A stretch of 64,000 nt of DNA from Anaerobacillus sp. CMMVII (GCF_025377685.1 NZ_JACEHK010000002.1:372001-436000); one strand, 5' to 3'. Positions 25,478 to 34,865 are shown, counted from the first letter of the stretch. The notes: generated from the letters alone by a model not told the origin. Numbers and translations are program-made.

Positions 25478-26275
25478 ATGAAGCCATTGGAATTAAAAAG
25501 AGAATTAGAAAAGCGACTCCAACATCCAAATCGACGAATTTCATATGATAGAGATGAACAAAGACTAAGAATTGAAGACATTAACCTAAATAAGGGAGTT
25601 ACCCTATCCGTTTCAAAATTAGCAGCTAAATGGGCTGAGAAGAAAGAACAGGCAATTGACGAGGCCGTTCATTATTTAGAGTCAGCGCTAGAAGCTATGG
25701 CTACGCCGGTTTCGCTAAAGGGAAATGAAAAAAACATTTTTCCTGTTATCCGTTCGACTTCATTTCCAACTCATTCTGGAGACGAAAAAGAATTAGTGTT
25801 TGATGAACACACAGCTGAAACAAGAGTATATTACGCAATTGACCGAGGTGTGACATTTACACTCCTCACAAGGGAAATGCTAGAAGAAGAACAACTAGAG
25901 CAGTCAAAAATAAAAGAAATGGCGCTCTTTAATATTCGTTCTTTAAAAACAGATGCAAAAATAGATGTAGTAGCCGGAAATACTTTTTACTTTATTAATC
26001 AAAATGATGGGTACGATGCAAGTAAAATTTTAAATGAGCAGTTACTAAAGCAGTATGCAACTGCTGCAGAAGGTGAGCTTGCCATAGCAGTACCTCACCA
26101 GGACGTTCTAATCATAGCTGATATAAAAAATGAAACAGGCTATGATGTCCTTGGTCAAATGGTGTTTTCGTTCTTCTCGAGTGGTAGAACTCCGATTACG
26201 GCATTACCATTCATTTATGAAAATGGAAAATTTGAGCCTGTATTTATCTTAGCTCAAAAAAAAACAAAAGAATAA
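25478..26275 (+). CDS. ytpQ: DUF1444 (UPF0354) family protein YtpQ
   Basis: This 265-residue cytosolic protein has the conserved start MKPLELKRELEKRL and C-terminal FFSSGRTPITALPFIYENGKF region of the DUF1444 family. There is no known activity. ATG 25478 is preferred over TTG 25469 because AAAGGAGG is then correctly spaced. It keeps the ytpP-ytpQ-sftA order of B. subtilis, but ytpR, which normally follows ytpQ, is missing. Confidence 0.9.
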   Translation: MKPLELKRELEKRLQHPNRRISYDRDEQRLRIEDINLNKGVTLSVSKLAAKWAEKKEQAIDEAVHYLESALEAMATPVSLKGNEKNIFPVIRSTSFPTHSGDEKELVFDEHTAETRVYYAIDRGVTFTLLTREMLEEEQLEQSKIKEMALFNIRSLKTDAKIDVVAGNTFYFINQNDGYDASKILNEQLLKQYATAAEGELAIAVPHQDVLIIADIKNETGYDVLGQMVFSFFSSGRTPITALPFIYENGKFEPVFILAQKKTKE

Positions 26276-26282
26276 GCAGTGA

Positions 26283-26312
26283 AAAAGGTGAGTGATCCTA
26301 CTCACCTTTTCT
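26283..26312 (+). terminator. Terminator after ytpQ
   Basis: A 10-bp stem AAAAGGTGAG/CTCACCTTTT (26283-26292 with 26301-26310), 7 bases after the stop. Confidence 0.85.
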
Positions 26313-26361
26313 GATTCATAAATATTGAAAGAAATCACACCCTAATCTAAAGGGAGGTGTA

Positions 26362-26568
26362 ATGATGGAAAAAAACAAAGGTGGAAATGCCGATATGCCT
26401 AATTTTGATAAGTTGAATGATCGAATTATTGCTGAACCTGCAGATACTCCGTTTCTGGTCATGAAAACAAATCTAGATCCAAAAGATGTGACCGAAGATA
26501 ATCCATATTATCGAAAAGGTCAAAAGAAAGACACTGAAACATTTAAGAACTATTTTGAACAGGAGTAA
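26362..26568 (+). CDS. Small hydrophilic protein of unknown function
   Basis: This 68-residue (or 67 from ATG 26365) charged protein has no membrane segment: MPNFDKLNDRIIAEPADTPF and an acidic/basic C-terminus (YYRKGQKKDTETFKNYFEQE). A strong AAAGGGAGGTG precedes it, so it is probably translated. It occupies the place where ytpR sits in B. subtilis but is unrelated to it. I do not recognise the family. Confidence 0.65.
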   Translation: MMEKNKGGNADMPNFDKLNDRIIAEPADTPFLVMKTNLDPKDVTEDNPYYRKGQKKDTETFKNYFEQE

Positions 26569-26585
26569 TAACATCGAGTTTAGGA

Positions 26586-26725
26586 AGGCTGTTTTTCAAA
26601 AACTATTTTACTGAAAATTTGTTACTTTTAGATCGTAACCAAGCATTTGCTAGGTTACGACCTAAAAGGTAATGGGGACAAATTTTAGAAAGCGCGTTTT
26701 CGAAGGTTTGTTGCATTTAAATAAC
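26586..26725 (+). repeat. Dispersed MITE-like repeat, copy I (degenerate palindrome form)
   Basis: The core reads CTTTTAGATCGTAACCAAGC then, after a short loop, TAGGTTACGACCTAAAAGGT, a mismatched version of the perfect palindrome at 41589-41634 and 61596-61641. Flanks include GGCTGTTTTTCAAAAACT and TTTTAGAAAGCGCG. The rest of the 495-base gap to sftA (26726-27063) has A/T-rich sequence, a CTAGAAAAAACTAG mini-palindrome near 26911 and no ORF that I can support. Confidence 0.7.
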
Positions 26726-27063
26726 AGACTAGATATCAAGGTATCGTTGCATCTCATAAGGAGCTTGCAAACGCAATGATATTTAGTTATTGCATTGTTT
26801 TCCATAAGCAATAATGTATACGAAAAAGGCCTTTTCAAAAAAGGTTTTACTGGTATTTTCCAATTCTACTAGAACTAATTTTTAGGTACTATTTCACAAT
26901 CTAAAGTTCTTCCTAGAAAAAACTAGTTGTTTTTTCCTTTTTTGCGTTATTATTAAACTAGCTTAAGGGATTTTTGAACTTGTGAATTAGATGGAAGAAA
27001 ACATCGTGTAAAGCTTCAATTCAAAATTCTACTTCTACATCAATTCAAGAAAAGGTGATTATC

Positions 27064-29523
27064 ATGTTTAAACAATTAAAAATAGCATATAAGAAAGTGC
27101 ACTCTTTTTTATTTGGTCAAGAAATTGAACATTTACATACTCGTGATGAAGTAAAAAAATATTACGGCAGAATTAAAACGGAAACAGAAGCAGAGGCTAG
27201 GATGATACGTCAATATCCTAAGGAAGGAAAATTTCGCTTTCCGCTTATTGATGACGATAAAAGGTCAATACCTCCAAAAGAAAACAAATCAACTAAACAA
27301 ACAAATCGTCAGCAGGTTCCAATCAAACAATCTACCAAACAACGAAATGTTCAGCAAAAAGTACAAGATGAACCACCTGTTGTTCCAATAAACGTTCAGG
27401 AACGAAAAAAGTTCCAGGGTGTCAATTTTAAAGCAAGGAATATTCCTTCTCCTGTATATGCTTTCGGCAAGCCGCCGGAGACTAACCATCAATCACCATC
27501 GACACTACAGGAAGAAGCTGAGACAGTTGTTAAGGAGTTACCTTATAATTCCTTAGAAAAAGCCGCTACAGTCGATCTAGCACCAATTAACCTTGGAAGT
27601 AATAATGAGTCGGTTGAAAACTTTGGGAGTGATCATGTTCTATTTAAAGAGGAACTTTTTCATGAAGGAATTTACTTCGAAACTATGAAAGTTGACCAAG
27701 AACAAGAGAATGAGCAGAATGTTTCTGACCTAGAGTTTTTTTCCTATTCACCCCAAGGTGAGGTAGAAACAGAATTAGTTGAAGAAGCCGAAGTTGATAT
27801 TATTGATACTTCTGATGATATTGAACCAATCATTGAGGGAGAGCATAGCTGGGAGATAGCCCCTTTTCAAGAGGAAGTAGCTGCAACTGTTGAAGACCAT
27901 GCTGAAGTCCCAGAACTAAAAGTTGAACCGGAAATAATTGAAGAAACCAAACAGCTTGAACAAATCACAAGTAAGTCGAATACAATAAACTATGAAACAA
28001 AAAATGTAGAGGAAGTGGCTCCTCGAAAAACGGTTGTGCCGTTTAATGTGTTGATGTTTCAGAAAGATCGCATTGCTCAAAAGAAACTGGCCACTAAAGA
28101 GCAAGTAAAAAGCTATCAGTTTCCTACCTTACAGTTATTGAATATCCCACCGAGACAGCCAGACAATAGCAATCAATGGCTTCAAGATAAGCGTGAAATC
28201 TTAGAGTTAACACTGGCCAATTTTAATGTCCAAGCAAAAGTTGTCGGTGTTACTAAAGGTCCAGCAGTTACCCGCTTTGAAATTCAGCCGGAACCTGGGG
28301 TAAAGGTAAGTAAGATTACAGGGTTAACAGACGATATTAAACTTAGTCTTGCAGCGAAGGATATTCGTATTGAGGCGCCAATTCCAGGAAAAAATGCAAT
28401 TGGCATTGAAGTTCCTAATGATGTAAGTGACCCTGTTGTCATTAGAGAAATTTTACGAAGTAGTGAGTTTCAAAAAAATCCATCACCACTTACGGTTGCT
28501 CTTGGATTAGATATTGAAGGAAAGCCAATTGTTACAGATATTCAAAAGATGCCACATGGTTTGATAGCAGGGGCCACAGGGTCTGGAAAAAGTGTATGCA
28601 TAAATTCAATTTTAATTAGTATTATGTTTAAAGCGACACCTGATGAAGTAAAGCTAATGCTAGTTGATCCAAAAATGGTTGAGCTTGCTCCATATAATGA
28701 CATCCCCCATCTTGTGACTCCAGTAATTACTGATGCAAAACAAGCAACGGTTGCCTTGAAATGGGCAGTGGAGGAAATGGAACGTCGTTATGAGCTATTC
28801 GTCCAAAATGGAGTAAGAGATATTAAACGGTACAATGATGTTATGAAACCAGAGAACGACTCTGTACCTGCGATGCCGTATATTGTTATTGTTATTGATG
28901 AACTTGCCGATCTAATGATGGTATCGCCACAGGATGTTGAAGAAGCTATTTGTCGAATTGCTCAAAAAGCAAGAGCTTGTGGAATTCATTTGCTGTTAGC
29001 AACACAAAGACCATCAGTTGATGTTATTACAGGCCTAATAAAAGCCAATATCCCTTCCCGAATAGCCTTTTCTGTATCTTCACAAGCAGATTCAAGAACG
29101 ATTATTGATTCAGGTGGTGCTGAAAGGTTGCTTGGAAAAGGCGATATGCTCTTATTTGAAAATGGATCTTCCAAGCCTGTTCGAGTCCAAGGGAACTTTG
29201 TGTCTGATGAGGAAATTGATCGAGTCATAGCCTTAGTAAAAGAACAACGAAAGCCAAATTATCTATTTGATAAAGAACACCTAATTAAAACTTATGAAGC
29301 AGTTGGTGATCAAGAAGACGACCTTTTTGAAGAAGCTTGCTATTATGTGTTAGAACAGGGAGGCGCCTCATCATCAAGTTTACAAAGGAAATTTCGTATC
29401 GGCTTCAACCGAGCAGCACGCCTTATCGATATGATGGAAGCAAGGGGAATTATTTCGGAGGCGATGGGCTCAAAACCAAGAAACATCCTCATCTCAGAAG
29501 AAGAGCTATCTGATAGAATGTAA
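27064..29523 (+). CDS. sftA: DNA translocase SftA (YtpS)
   Basis: This 819-residue FtsK/SpoIIIE family ATPase lacks membrane segments at its N-terminus, which marks SftA rather than SpoIIIE. Residues 1 to about 370 are a low-complexity, charged linker rich in Glu and Gln. The FtsK beta and alpha domains follow, with Walker A GATGSGKSV near 505, Walker B VIVIDELADLM near 610 and ATQRPSVDVITG. A C-terminal gamma winged helix (FEEACYYVLEQGGASSSSLQ, about 752-815) would read DNA polarity. It moves chromosome ends from the closing septum. ATG 27064 is 6 bases from AAGGTG; GTG 27055 overlaps that site. Confidence 0.95.
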   Translation: MFKQLKIAYKKVHSFLFGQEIEHLHTRDEVKKYYGRIKTETEAEARMIRQYPKEGKFRFPLIDDDKRSIPPKENKSTKQTNRQQVPIKQSTKQRNVQQKVQDEPPVVPINVQERKKFQGVNFKARNIPSPVYAFGKPPETNHQSPSTLQEEAETVVKELPYNSLEKAATVDLAPINLGSNNESVENFGSDHVLFKEELFHEGIYFETMKVDQEQENEQNVSDLEFFSYSPQGEVETELVEEAEVDIIDTSDDIEPIIEGEHSWEIAPFQEEVAATVEDHAEVPELKVEPEIIEETKQLEQITSKSNTINYETKNVEEVAPRKTVVPFNVLMFQKDRIAQKKLATKEQVKSYQFPTLQLLNIPPRQPDNSNQWLQDKREILELTLANFNVQAKVVGVTKGPAVTRFEIQPEPGVKVSKITGLTDDIKLSLAAKDIRIEAPIPGKNAIGIEVPNDVSDPVVIREILRSSEFQKNPSPLTVALGLDIEGKPIVTDIQKMPHGLIAGATGSGKSVCINSILISIMFKATPDEVKLMLVDPKMVELAPYNDIPHLVTPVITDAKQATVALKWAVEEMERRYELFVQNGVRDIKRYNDVMKPENDSVPAMPYIVIVIDELADLMMVSPQDVEEAICRIAQKARACGIHLLLATQRPSVDVITGLIKANIPSRIAFSVSSQADSRTIIDSGGAERLLGKGDMLLFENGSSKPVRVQGNFVSDEEIDRVIALVKEQRKPNYLFDKEHLIKTYEAVGDQEDDLFEEACYYVLEQGGASSSSLQRKFRIGFNRAARLIDMMEARGIISEAMGSKPRNILISEEELSDRM

Positions 29524-29617
29524 ACTAAGTACGAATGATGAGATATTCATCATTCAAAGTTGATTTGAAGATCTGATTTTACATTCTAGTTTATTATGTA
29601 TAAAATAGAATTAAATA

Positions 29618-29650
29618 AGGTATGTCTACAAAAGTTATACCTTGTTTTCT
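29618..29650 (+). terminator. Possible terminator after sftA
   Basis: Weak 7-bp stem AAGGTAT/ATACCTT followed by GTTTTCTTT. A second T-less palindrome, GAATGATGA/TCATCATTC, lies just before it at 29533-29555. Confidence 0.45.
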
Positions 29651-29801
29651 TTAAAAGAGTTATATATGATTAATATGTTGGTGTTTTATTGGTAATAATT
29701 TAATAAGGGATGTAATGTAAGGAAGAAAAGCAAGTTTTACTTTAAGTTACAACGTAATATGAGTCTAGCTACACCATACTTTTAATTAAGGAGTGGTCAC
29801 G

Positions 29802-29990
29802 ATGCAAGAGATTCAATTATCAAGCTTAGTAAAAACTATTTCTCCTCAATGGCTTTCCTTATTGACGGATGATGAACTGAACATGCTCATCGTACTGAAG
29901 CATGGATTTGCCAATTTAAACGAATGTGATGTCAAAGAGATTATTGAAGCAGCAATACTAGAGCAACATAAAGGGGTTCTCTTTCATTAA
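29802..29990 (+). CDS. Small protein of unknown function
   Basis: This 62-residue protein (MQEIQLSSLVKTISPQWLSL onward, ending EQHKGVLFH) is mildly acidic and helical, without membrane segment or metal motif. AAGGAG is placed 9 bases before ATG 29802; a GTG at 29793 is less well spaced. It stands alone between sftA and pncB with its own terminator. I do not recognise it. Confidence 0.6.
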   Translation: MQEIQLSSLVKTISPQWLSLLTDDELNMLIVLKHGFANLNECDVKEIIEAAILEQHKGVLFH

Positions 29991-29999
29991 GTGTCTTTA

Positions 30000-30040
30000 C
30001 AGTGCCTGTGACAGGATGTGTTGTCCGTCACGGGCATTTC
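30000..30040 (+). terminator. Terminator after the small gene
   Basis: Stem TGCCTGTGAC/GTCACGGGCA (one T-G pair) around 30003-30037, followed by TTTC. Confidence 0.65.
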
Positions 30041-30094
30041 TAACGTATACATAATAAAATAAGATCTTATCTTCAAATAATAAGGGGTATTAGA

Positions 30095-31192
30095 ATGAAA
30101 GAAATTAAACTAAAGTTAGAAGGAAAGTTAAAAAGATTAACCAATAAAACGTTTAAGTTTGATGAACGTATTAGTGAAGGTTGGTTTTCAGCCGTATATT
30201 TTCTGAAAACAAAAGAGATCGTTGAACGATTTAAAAAAGAGAATATTGTCACCATGCAATTTTTTCAAAAGACGGATGCGGTTCTATGTGGAACAGATGA
30301 GGTTATTGCGTTAATTCAAACATTTGCGAAAGATGCGGACAAGCTTGAAATATACTCTCTGAAAGACGGAGACAAAATTAAGCCATTTGAAACTGTCTTA
30401 ACGATTACAGGACCGTATCAAAATTTTGGTTATTTAGAAGGCATTATTGATGGTATTTTAGCTAGACGGACTTCAGTGGCAACAAATGTCTACAATGTTG
30501 TTAAAGCTGCTAGTTTGTCTGGGGTAAAAAAGCCTGTGATCTTCATGGGGGATCGCGATGATCATTTTACTCAACAAGCCGGAGACGGTTATGCCGCATA
30601 TATAGGCGGTTCGATAGCTCAGGCGACTCACGCAATGAATGAATGGTGGGGGAAAAAAGGTATGGGCACGATGCCACATGCTTTAATTCAATTGTTCGAG
30701 GGGGATGTCGTAGCTGCTACACACGCCTATAAAGAAACGTTTCCTGAAGATGATCTCATGGCGCTCGTAGATTATAACAATGATGTTATTACAGATTCCC
30801 TTAAGGTTGCAAGGGAATTTGGTAGCGAGTTGCAAGGGGTGCGTATTGATACATCGAGAACGATGGTCGATCAATACTTTTTTAGGAATCCTGATGTATT
30901 AGGGTCATTTGATCCCCGTGGTGTAAATCCAGAACTTATCTTTGCTCTTCGAAAAGCTTTAGATGAAGAAGGATTTCAACATGTGAAAATTATCGGATCT
31001 GGTGGGTTTGATGCAAAGAGGATTGAGGAATATGAAAAAAGAGGAGTTCCTGTAGATATTTATGGTGTTGGTAGTAACTTATTGAAAATTCACATTGGTT
31101 TTACTGGTGATAATGTGTTGTTAAATGGGAAGCACCAAGCAAAAACGGGCCGTAAATACAGACCTAATCCTCGTTTAGAAAAAATAGACTAA
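30095..31192 (+). CDS. pncB: Nicotinate phosphoribosyltransferase
   Basis: This 365-residue enzyme of NAD salvage joins nicotinate to PRPP. Conserved stretches are visible: EGIIDGILARRTSVATNVYN, FMGDRDDHFTQQAGDGYAAY, GTMPHALIQLFEGD (phosphoribosyl-site His), VRIDTSRTM and KIIGSGGFDAKRI. This is the shorter (about 365 aa) Bacillus/archaeal-like class. An ATAAGGGG site precedes ATG 30095. It is monocistronic with a terminator just downstream. Confidence 0.92.
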   Translation: MKEIKLKLEGKLKRLTNKTFKFDERISEGWFSAVYFLKTKEIVERFKKENIVTMQFFQKTDAVLCGTDEVIALIQTFAKDADKLEIYSLKDGDKIKPFETVLTITGPYQNFGYLEGIIDGILARRTSVATNVYNVVKAASLSGVKKPVIFMGDRDDHFTQQAGDGYAAYIGGSIAQATHAMNEWWGKKGMGTMPHALIQLFEGDVVAATHAYKETFPEDDLMALVDYNNDVITDSLKVAREFGSELQGVRIDTSRTMVDQYFFRNPDVLGSFDPRGVNPELIFALRKALDEEGFQHVKIIGSGGFDAKRIEEYEKRGVPVDIYGVGSNLLKIHIGFTGDNVLLNGKHQAKTGRKYRPNPRLEKID

Positions 31193-31197
31193 AATAT

Positions 31198-31238
31198 AAA
31201 AAACGTACCGTTTCAATACTGAGACGGTGCGTTTTTTT
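31198..31238 (+). terminator. Terminator after pncB
   Basis: Stem built from AAAAAACGTACCGTTTCA and TGAGACGGTGCGTTTTTT with wobbles and a TTTTTTT tail. Confidence 0.85.
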
Positions 31239-31276
31239 GAAAGATAAGAAATTATTACCGTTTTTAGTACTTGATA

Positions 31277-31345
31277 TCTAGCTCCAACGCTCAGTCCCTC
31301 GAGGTTAAATAACCTGCCAGTGAAAACGTACCCTCACTTTTTCTT
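31277..31345 (+). repeat. Truncated TCTAGCTCCA-type repeat
   Basis: TATCTAGCTCCAACGCTCAG then CCCTCGAGGTTAAATAACCT match the left half of the full element at 12336-12544. The right half and closing arm are missing, and a MITE-like copy (31345-31545) begins where it stops. Confidence 0.6.
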
Positions 31346-31545
31346 AAGATTAAAAGCTAATAGCAACAATCTTTAGAAAGAGCGTTTCGTAAACATTGTT
31401 GCTTTATGGACAGTAATTCAATAAATAATCCATTTTTTGCGTTTAAAACCTTCAAATGTTAGAAAAGATGCCCCTAGACCTTGATATATCTTGTCATTAC
31501 TAGCTATCATTAAAGCAACAAACTTTGAGAAAAAGACTTATCTAG
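31345..31545 (+). repeat. Dispersed MITE-like repeat, copy C
   Basis: The left end AAAAGCTAATAGCAACAATC and the right end AAAGCAACAAACTTTGAGAA match copies A and B, but the middle differs and instead shares GTCATTACTAGCTA with the fragment at 50181-50230. Together with the truncated element before it, it fills the 390-base gap between pncB and the acetyltransferase. Confidence 0.7.
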
Positions 31546-31582
31546 AATTTTTTAAGAAGAATATAAGTTGGGAGAGAAAAAG

Positions 31583-32119
31583 ATGTTTCCAAAATTAGAG
31601 ACAGCTAGACTTATTTTGAGAGAAATTACTGAGTCAGATACAGAAGGAATTTTTAAATGCTTTTCTAACGATCTGGTTATTAAATACTATGGTCAGGATA
31701 GGCTGGAAAACGAGGCAGAGGCAACGGACTTTGTTAAATTTTTTGCGAAAAGTTATCAAGAAAAAAAGGGGATTAGGTGGGCAATTGTACGTAAGGATAC
31801 GAATGAATTAATTGGTACTATTGGCTTTAATTCCTTATCATTAAAACATAAGCGGGCAGAGATTGGTTATGAACTGCACCCAAACCATTGGAGAAAAGGC
31901 TATGCAACAGAAGCAATAAAAAAAGTGCTTTCCTACGGCTTTCAAGAAATGGGACTTACACGAGTTGGTGCTGTCGTGTTTATTGAAAACACTGCATCAA
32001 ATCGGTTATTACAAAGCTTAGGATTTGTAAGAGAAGGGGTGTTAAAACAATATATGTATCAAAATGGTGTCCCACACGACACAAATGTTTACGGGTACTT
32101 TAATGAACTTCGAGATTGA
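31583..32119 (+). CDS. RimJ/RimL-type GNAT acetyltransferase
   Basis: This 178-residue protein has the RimJ/L plan: LETARLILREITESDTEGIF at the start, HPNHWRKGYATEAIKKVLSY (acetyl-CoA motif A) in the middle and ENTASNRLLQSLGFVREG (motif B) near the end. It may acetylate a protein N-terminus or a small amine; the target is unknown. ATG 31583 is used; an upstream in-frame TTG at 31568 has no good site. Confidence 0.87.
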   Translation: MFPKLETARLILREITESDTEGIFKCFSNDLVIKYYGQDRLENEAEATDFVKFFAKSYQEKKGIRWAIVRKDTNELIGTIGFNSLSLKHKRAEIGYELHPNHWRKGYATEAIKKVLSYGFQEMGLTRVGAVVFIENTASNRLLQSLGFVREGVLKQYMYQNGVPHDTNVYGYFNELRD

Positions 32120-32221
32120 TGTTTAAAGGTTTCATTATTAATTATTTACTTGAATTATTATTCATAATTATATATATTGATTTCAAGATTGTTTCCACAT
32201 ATTCGTAAAGAGGGTAGTTGA

Positions 32222-32527
32222 ATGAGGCTTTTTAACCTAATCATTATTTTTCTATTAGCTTTGTCTTATCCTGAATATCTCAAAGATTATCATGATCAAA
32301 ATTTAAGTATCGAAGCACAAGACCAAGATAATGATCTTTTTCTGCTTGGTTCTTCAAGTGATAACGAACACCATCATACTGGTTTTCGACAAAAAGATAA
32401 CTATGCTAACACATTAGCTTTTCAGTTTGAGGAGAATTATCTATCATCTGCAATCTACTTGATCAAGAGGTTTGAGCTATTAATTGTAATTAAATATAAT
32501 ACATCTTTTTATACTGCTTCCTCTTAA
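32222..32527 (+). CDS. Small exported or membrane protein of unknown function
   Basis: This 101-residue product has an N-terminal hydrophobic segment (LFNLIIIFLLALSY, residues 3-16) that could be a signal or anchor, then a polar Asp/Asn/His-rich region (SSSDNEHHHTG) and a weakly hydrophobic C-terminal part. AAGAGGGTAG precedes ATG 32222. It is followed after 27 bases by another tiny membrane protein gene, so the two may be coupled. I do not recognise it. Confidence 0.55.
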   Translation: MRLFNLIIIFLLALSYPEYLKDYHDQNLSIEAQDQDNDLFLLGSSSDNEHHHTGFRQKDNYANTLAFQFEENYLSSAIYLIKRFELLIVIKYNTSFYTASS

Positions 32528-32554
32528 CCAATCTAGAGGAAGGGTGGGAGAAAG

Positions 32555-32701
32555 ATGAACCATAATATTGAAGACAAAAAAGATTCTGAAGCAAAATTTT
32601 TTGTAAAAGAGTCATTAAATGGATTGCTAATTGGATTGCTCTTAATGATTTTTGTTTTTTTATTTGTGCATTTTGTTATCGGGATCAAAGCTTTTTCATA
32701 G
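32555..32701 (+). CDS. 48-aa single-pass membrane protein
   Basis: The ORF reads MNHNIEDKKDSEAKFFVKES, then a strongly hydrophobic segment (LLIGLLLMIFVFLFVHFVIG) and a short basic end. The strong, purine-rich AGAGGAAGGGTGGGAG stands before ATG 32555, and the start follows the preceding small gene by 27 bases. It is too short for ordinary gene finders but the ribosome site and membrane helix support it. Function unknown. Confidence 0.65.
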   Translation: MNHNIEDKKDSEAKFFVKESLNGLLIGLLLMIFVFLFVHFVIGIKAFS

Positions 32702-32704
32702 GAA

Positions 32705-32826
32705 CTGTTTCAAATGTTAGTTCTAACGTTCTTTACGCTCAAAAGCTTCACGCAAAGCGTGAAGAACCAATCATTCGCTTGGTTACGACCTAAAAGCAAA
32801 TAGCAACAATCTTTTAGAAAAGAACG
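32705..32826 (+). repeat. Dispersed MITE-like repeat, copy G (half palindrome)
   Basis: It contains the right arm CTTGGTTACGACCTAAAAGC and the end AGCAACAATCTTTTAGAAAA. Where the left arm should be there is a different hairpin, CTTCACGC-AAA-GCGTGAAG (32746-32764). The same replacement occurs in copy H at 38878-38975. Confidence 0.7.
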
Positions 32827-32951
32827 TATTAAATAGACTATCTATCAAATGAATAATTCTTAATGTGGTTGCCTTCGGGCGACCTTTTACTTTTCAAATA
32901 CTTGAAAATAATAGATAATATACTGAAATACAATTTTATGAGGTAGAAAAA

Positions 32952-34045
32952 ATGGAATTAATTGAAATATTAATAACCTTACCGATCTGGGTGGACATCG
33001 GCATTTCTTTGCTGATTTTAGTTTCTTTTTGCTATTAAGGAAGCTGTTTACGAAATATGTTTTTAAACTCATTTTAAGAATGGCCAAAAAGTCTCCAACA
33101 GCGTTTTTTACGACTATCTTTGTAGCTTTCGAAAAACCGTTAAGGTGGTTTTTTGTACTATTAGGTTTGTATTTAGCGATTATCAATCTCCCGTATGATC
33201 ATGGGTATGAAGCACAGGTTATTCAAGTTTATCGCACGCTATTGATTGTCTTAATTACGTCAGGATTATATAACTTAGCTTCTTCAACGTCATTGTTATT
33301 TGAGAAATTCGGTGAAAAACTGCATGTCGAGGTTGATAAAATCCTAATTCCGATCTTTTCTAGAATTTTACGTTTTTTTATTGTTGCGATTAGTTTAAGT
33401 GTCATTGCTCAAGAGTGGAATTATGATATTAATGGATTTGTGGCTGGCCTTGGTCTGGGGGGGCTTGCTTTAGCATTTGCGGCTCAAGAAATGATTGAGG
33501 ATTTCTTTGGTGGATTTATTATTATGACAGAAAAGCCTTTTACAATTGGTGATTGGATTAAGACAAAGGACGTTGAAGGGACAGTTGAAGAAATCAACTT
33601 TCGTAGTACGAGAATTCGTGCATTTCGTCAATCGATAGTAACTGTACCTAACTCTGCATTAGCAAATACAGCTATTTTAAACTGGACAAAGATGGGGAAA
33701 CGACAAATTACGTTTCACATTGGGGTGGCATTAGGTACTACAAAAAATCAGCTGAAATCTTGTATTACCGAAATTGATCAGCTATTAAAAAGTCATCCTG
33801 AAATCCATCAAGAGACAATTTTTGTTCGTTTCGATGGATTTAACAAAAGTAGTCTAGATATTTTTTTATATTTCTTTACGAAAACAACTGACTGGGGCGA
33901 ATACTTAGCAGTAAAAGAAGATATTAACTTAAAAATACTTGAGATCTTGCAAAAACAGGGCGTTTCAATTGCATTCCCATCTAGGAGTATTTACATTGAG
34001 AAAAACGCTAACAAGAAACCAGAAGCAATCGTAGAAAACTCGTAA
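32952..34045 (+). pseudogene. MscS-family mechanosensitive channel, one-base frameshift near the start
   Basis: ATG 32952 behind GAGGTAG opens MELIEILITLPIWVDIGISL, but the frame closes after 28 codons. Adding one T to the T5 run at 33026-33030 gives ILVSFLLLRKLFTKYVFKLI and joins it to the main body, for 364 residues in all. The body has membrane helices and the MscS pore and beta domain (GLGLGGLALAFAAQEMIEDFFGG, the Gly/Ala-rich TM3, then EKPFTIGDWIKTKDVEGTVE). It would open on hypo-osmotic shock. Without the repair, translation could only begin at TTG 33029 with no ribosome site, so a sequencing gap is likely. Confidence 0.82.
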
Positions 34046-34209
34046 AGCGGCTCTAGTGAGACCGCTTTTCTTCTATTTATTAGGGAAAGTGTCTCTATTA
34101 GTATGCTTGGATACTTGACTCAAAAAAGTTGGTAGCGAACAGCCATTTATTAACAAAAATTCACTAATTAATGTTAAAATTGATAGAAAAAAGTGAAAAT
34201 TAGGTGGTA

Positions 34210-34853
34210 ATGTTGACTGACGAACTCATGTTTAAGGTCTTTGGGCTATTTATTGTTGGTTTTACCTGGGGGATCATTACCCTGTATGAGGCGTTTCGGA
34301 TTCAAAAACAAAAGGGAGTAGTTACTGAGTCAAGAATTGTGTTTATTACCTTGATCTTTATTTCCATTTTACAATTTCTGATGATGGAGCGTATGGATAT
34401 TGATCCAATTCTTTGGTATGGGATGTTAGGTATAATTTTAATGATTGGCTTAGGACTTAGGGCTTATTTTGGTGGTAAAAAAGTGACAATTTATGAGACA
34501 ACTAGCGAAGATGTTATTCCAATCCTAAAGAAAACATTAACAGATATGGAGATACCTTTTGAAGAAAAATCAGGCTTTCATAATGAAGAGACGGTATTTC
34601 ACTTAGTAGAAGAACAGACAAAGATATCCGTAGAAGGTGGCATTCTTGGAGAAGAGAAGAAGGATTATCAACTAACGTTTAAAAAGGTGTGGCGATCGTA
34701 TCGAATGGAGGAGCTTCAGTTGCACCTGATTGATGCCTATCGACAACAAAGGGAAGATAAGGTTTTTGGAAACAAATCATTCTAAATGTAACTCTTGGCC
34801 TTTTAATTATTGGTGGTTTAGGTTATTTCGCATGGAATACTAACATTATTTAA
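34210..34853 (+). pseudogene. Membrane protein of unknown function, frameshift near the C-terminus
   Basis: The N-terminal part has three membrane segments (FGLFIVGFTWGIITLYEAF, IVFITLIFISILQFL and ILWYGMLGIILMIGLGLRAYF) and then a soluble domain of about 100 residues. As sequenced it stops at 34785, but adding one T to the T5 run at 34763-34767 lets it continue as DKVFWKQIILNVTLGLLIIG to a stop at 34853, supplying a final membrane helix and a 216-residue product. Start at ATG 34210 or TTG 34213 behind AGGTGG. The family is not recognised. Confidence 0.6.
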
Positions 34854-34865
34854 GGGAGATTTTAC

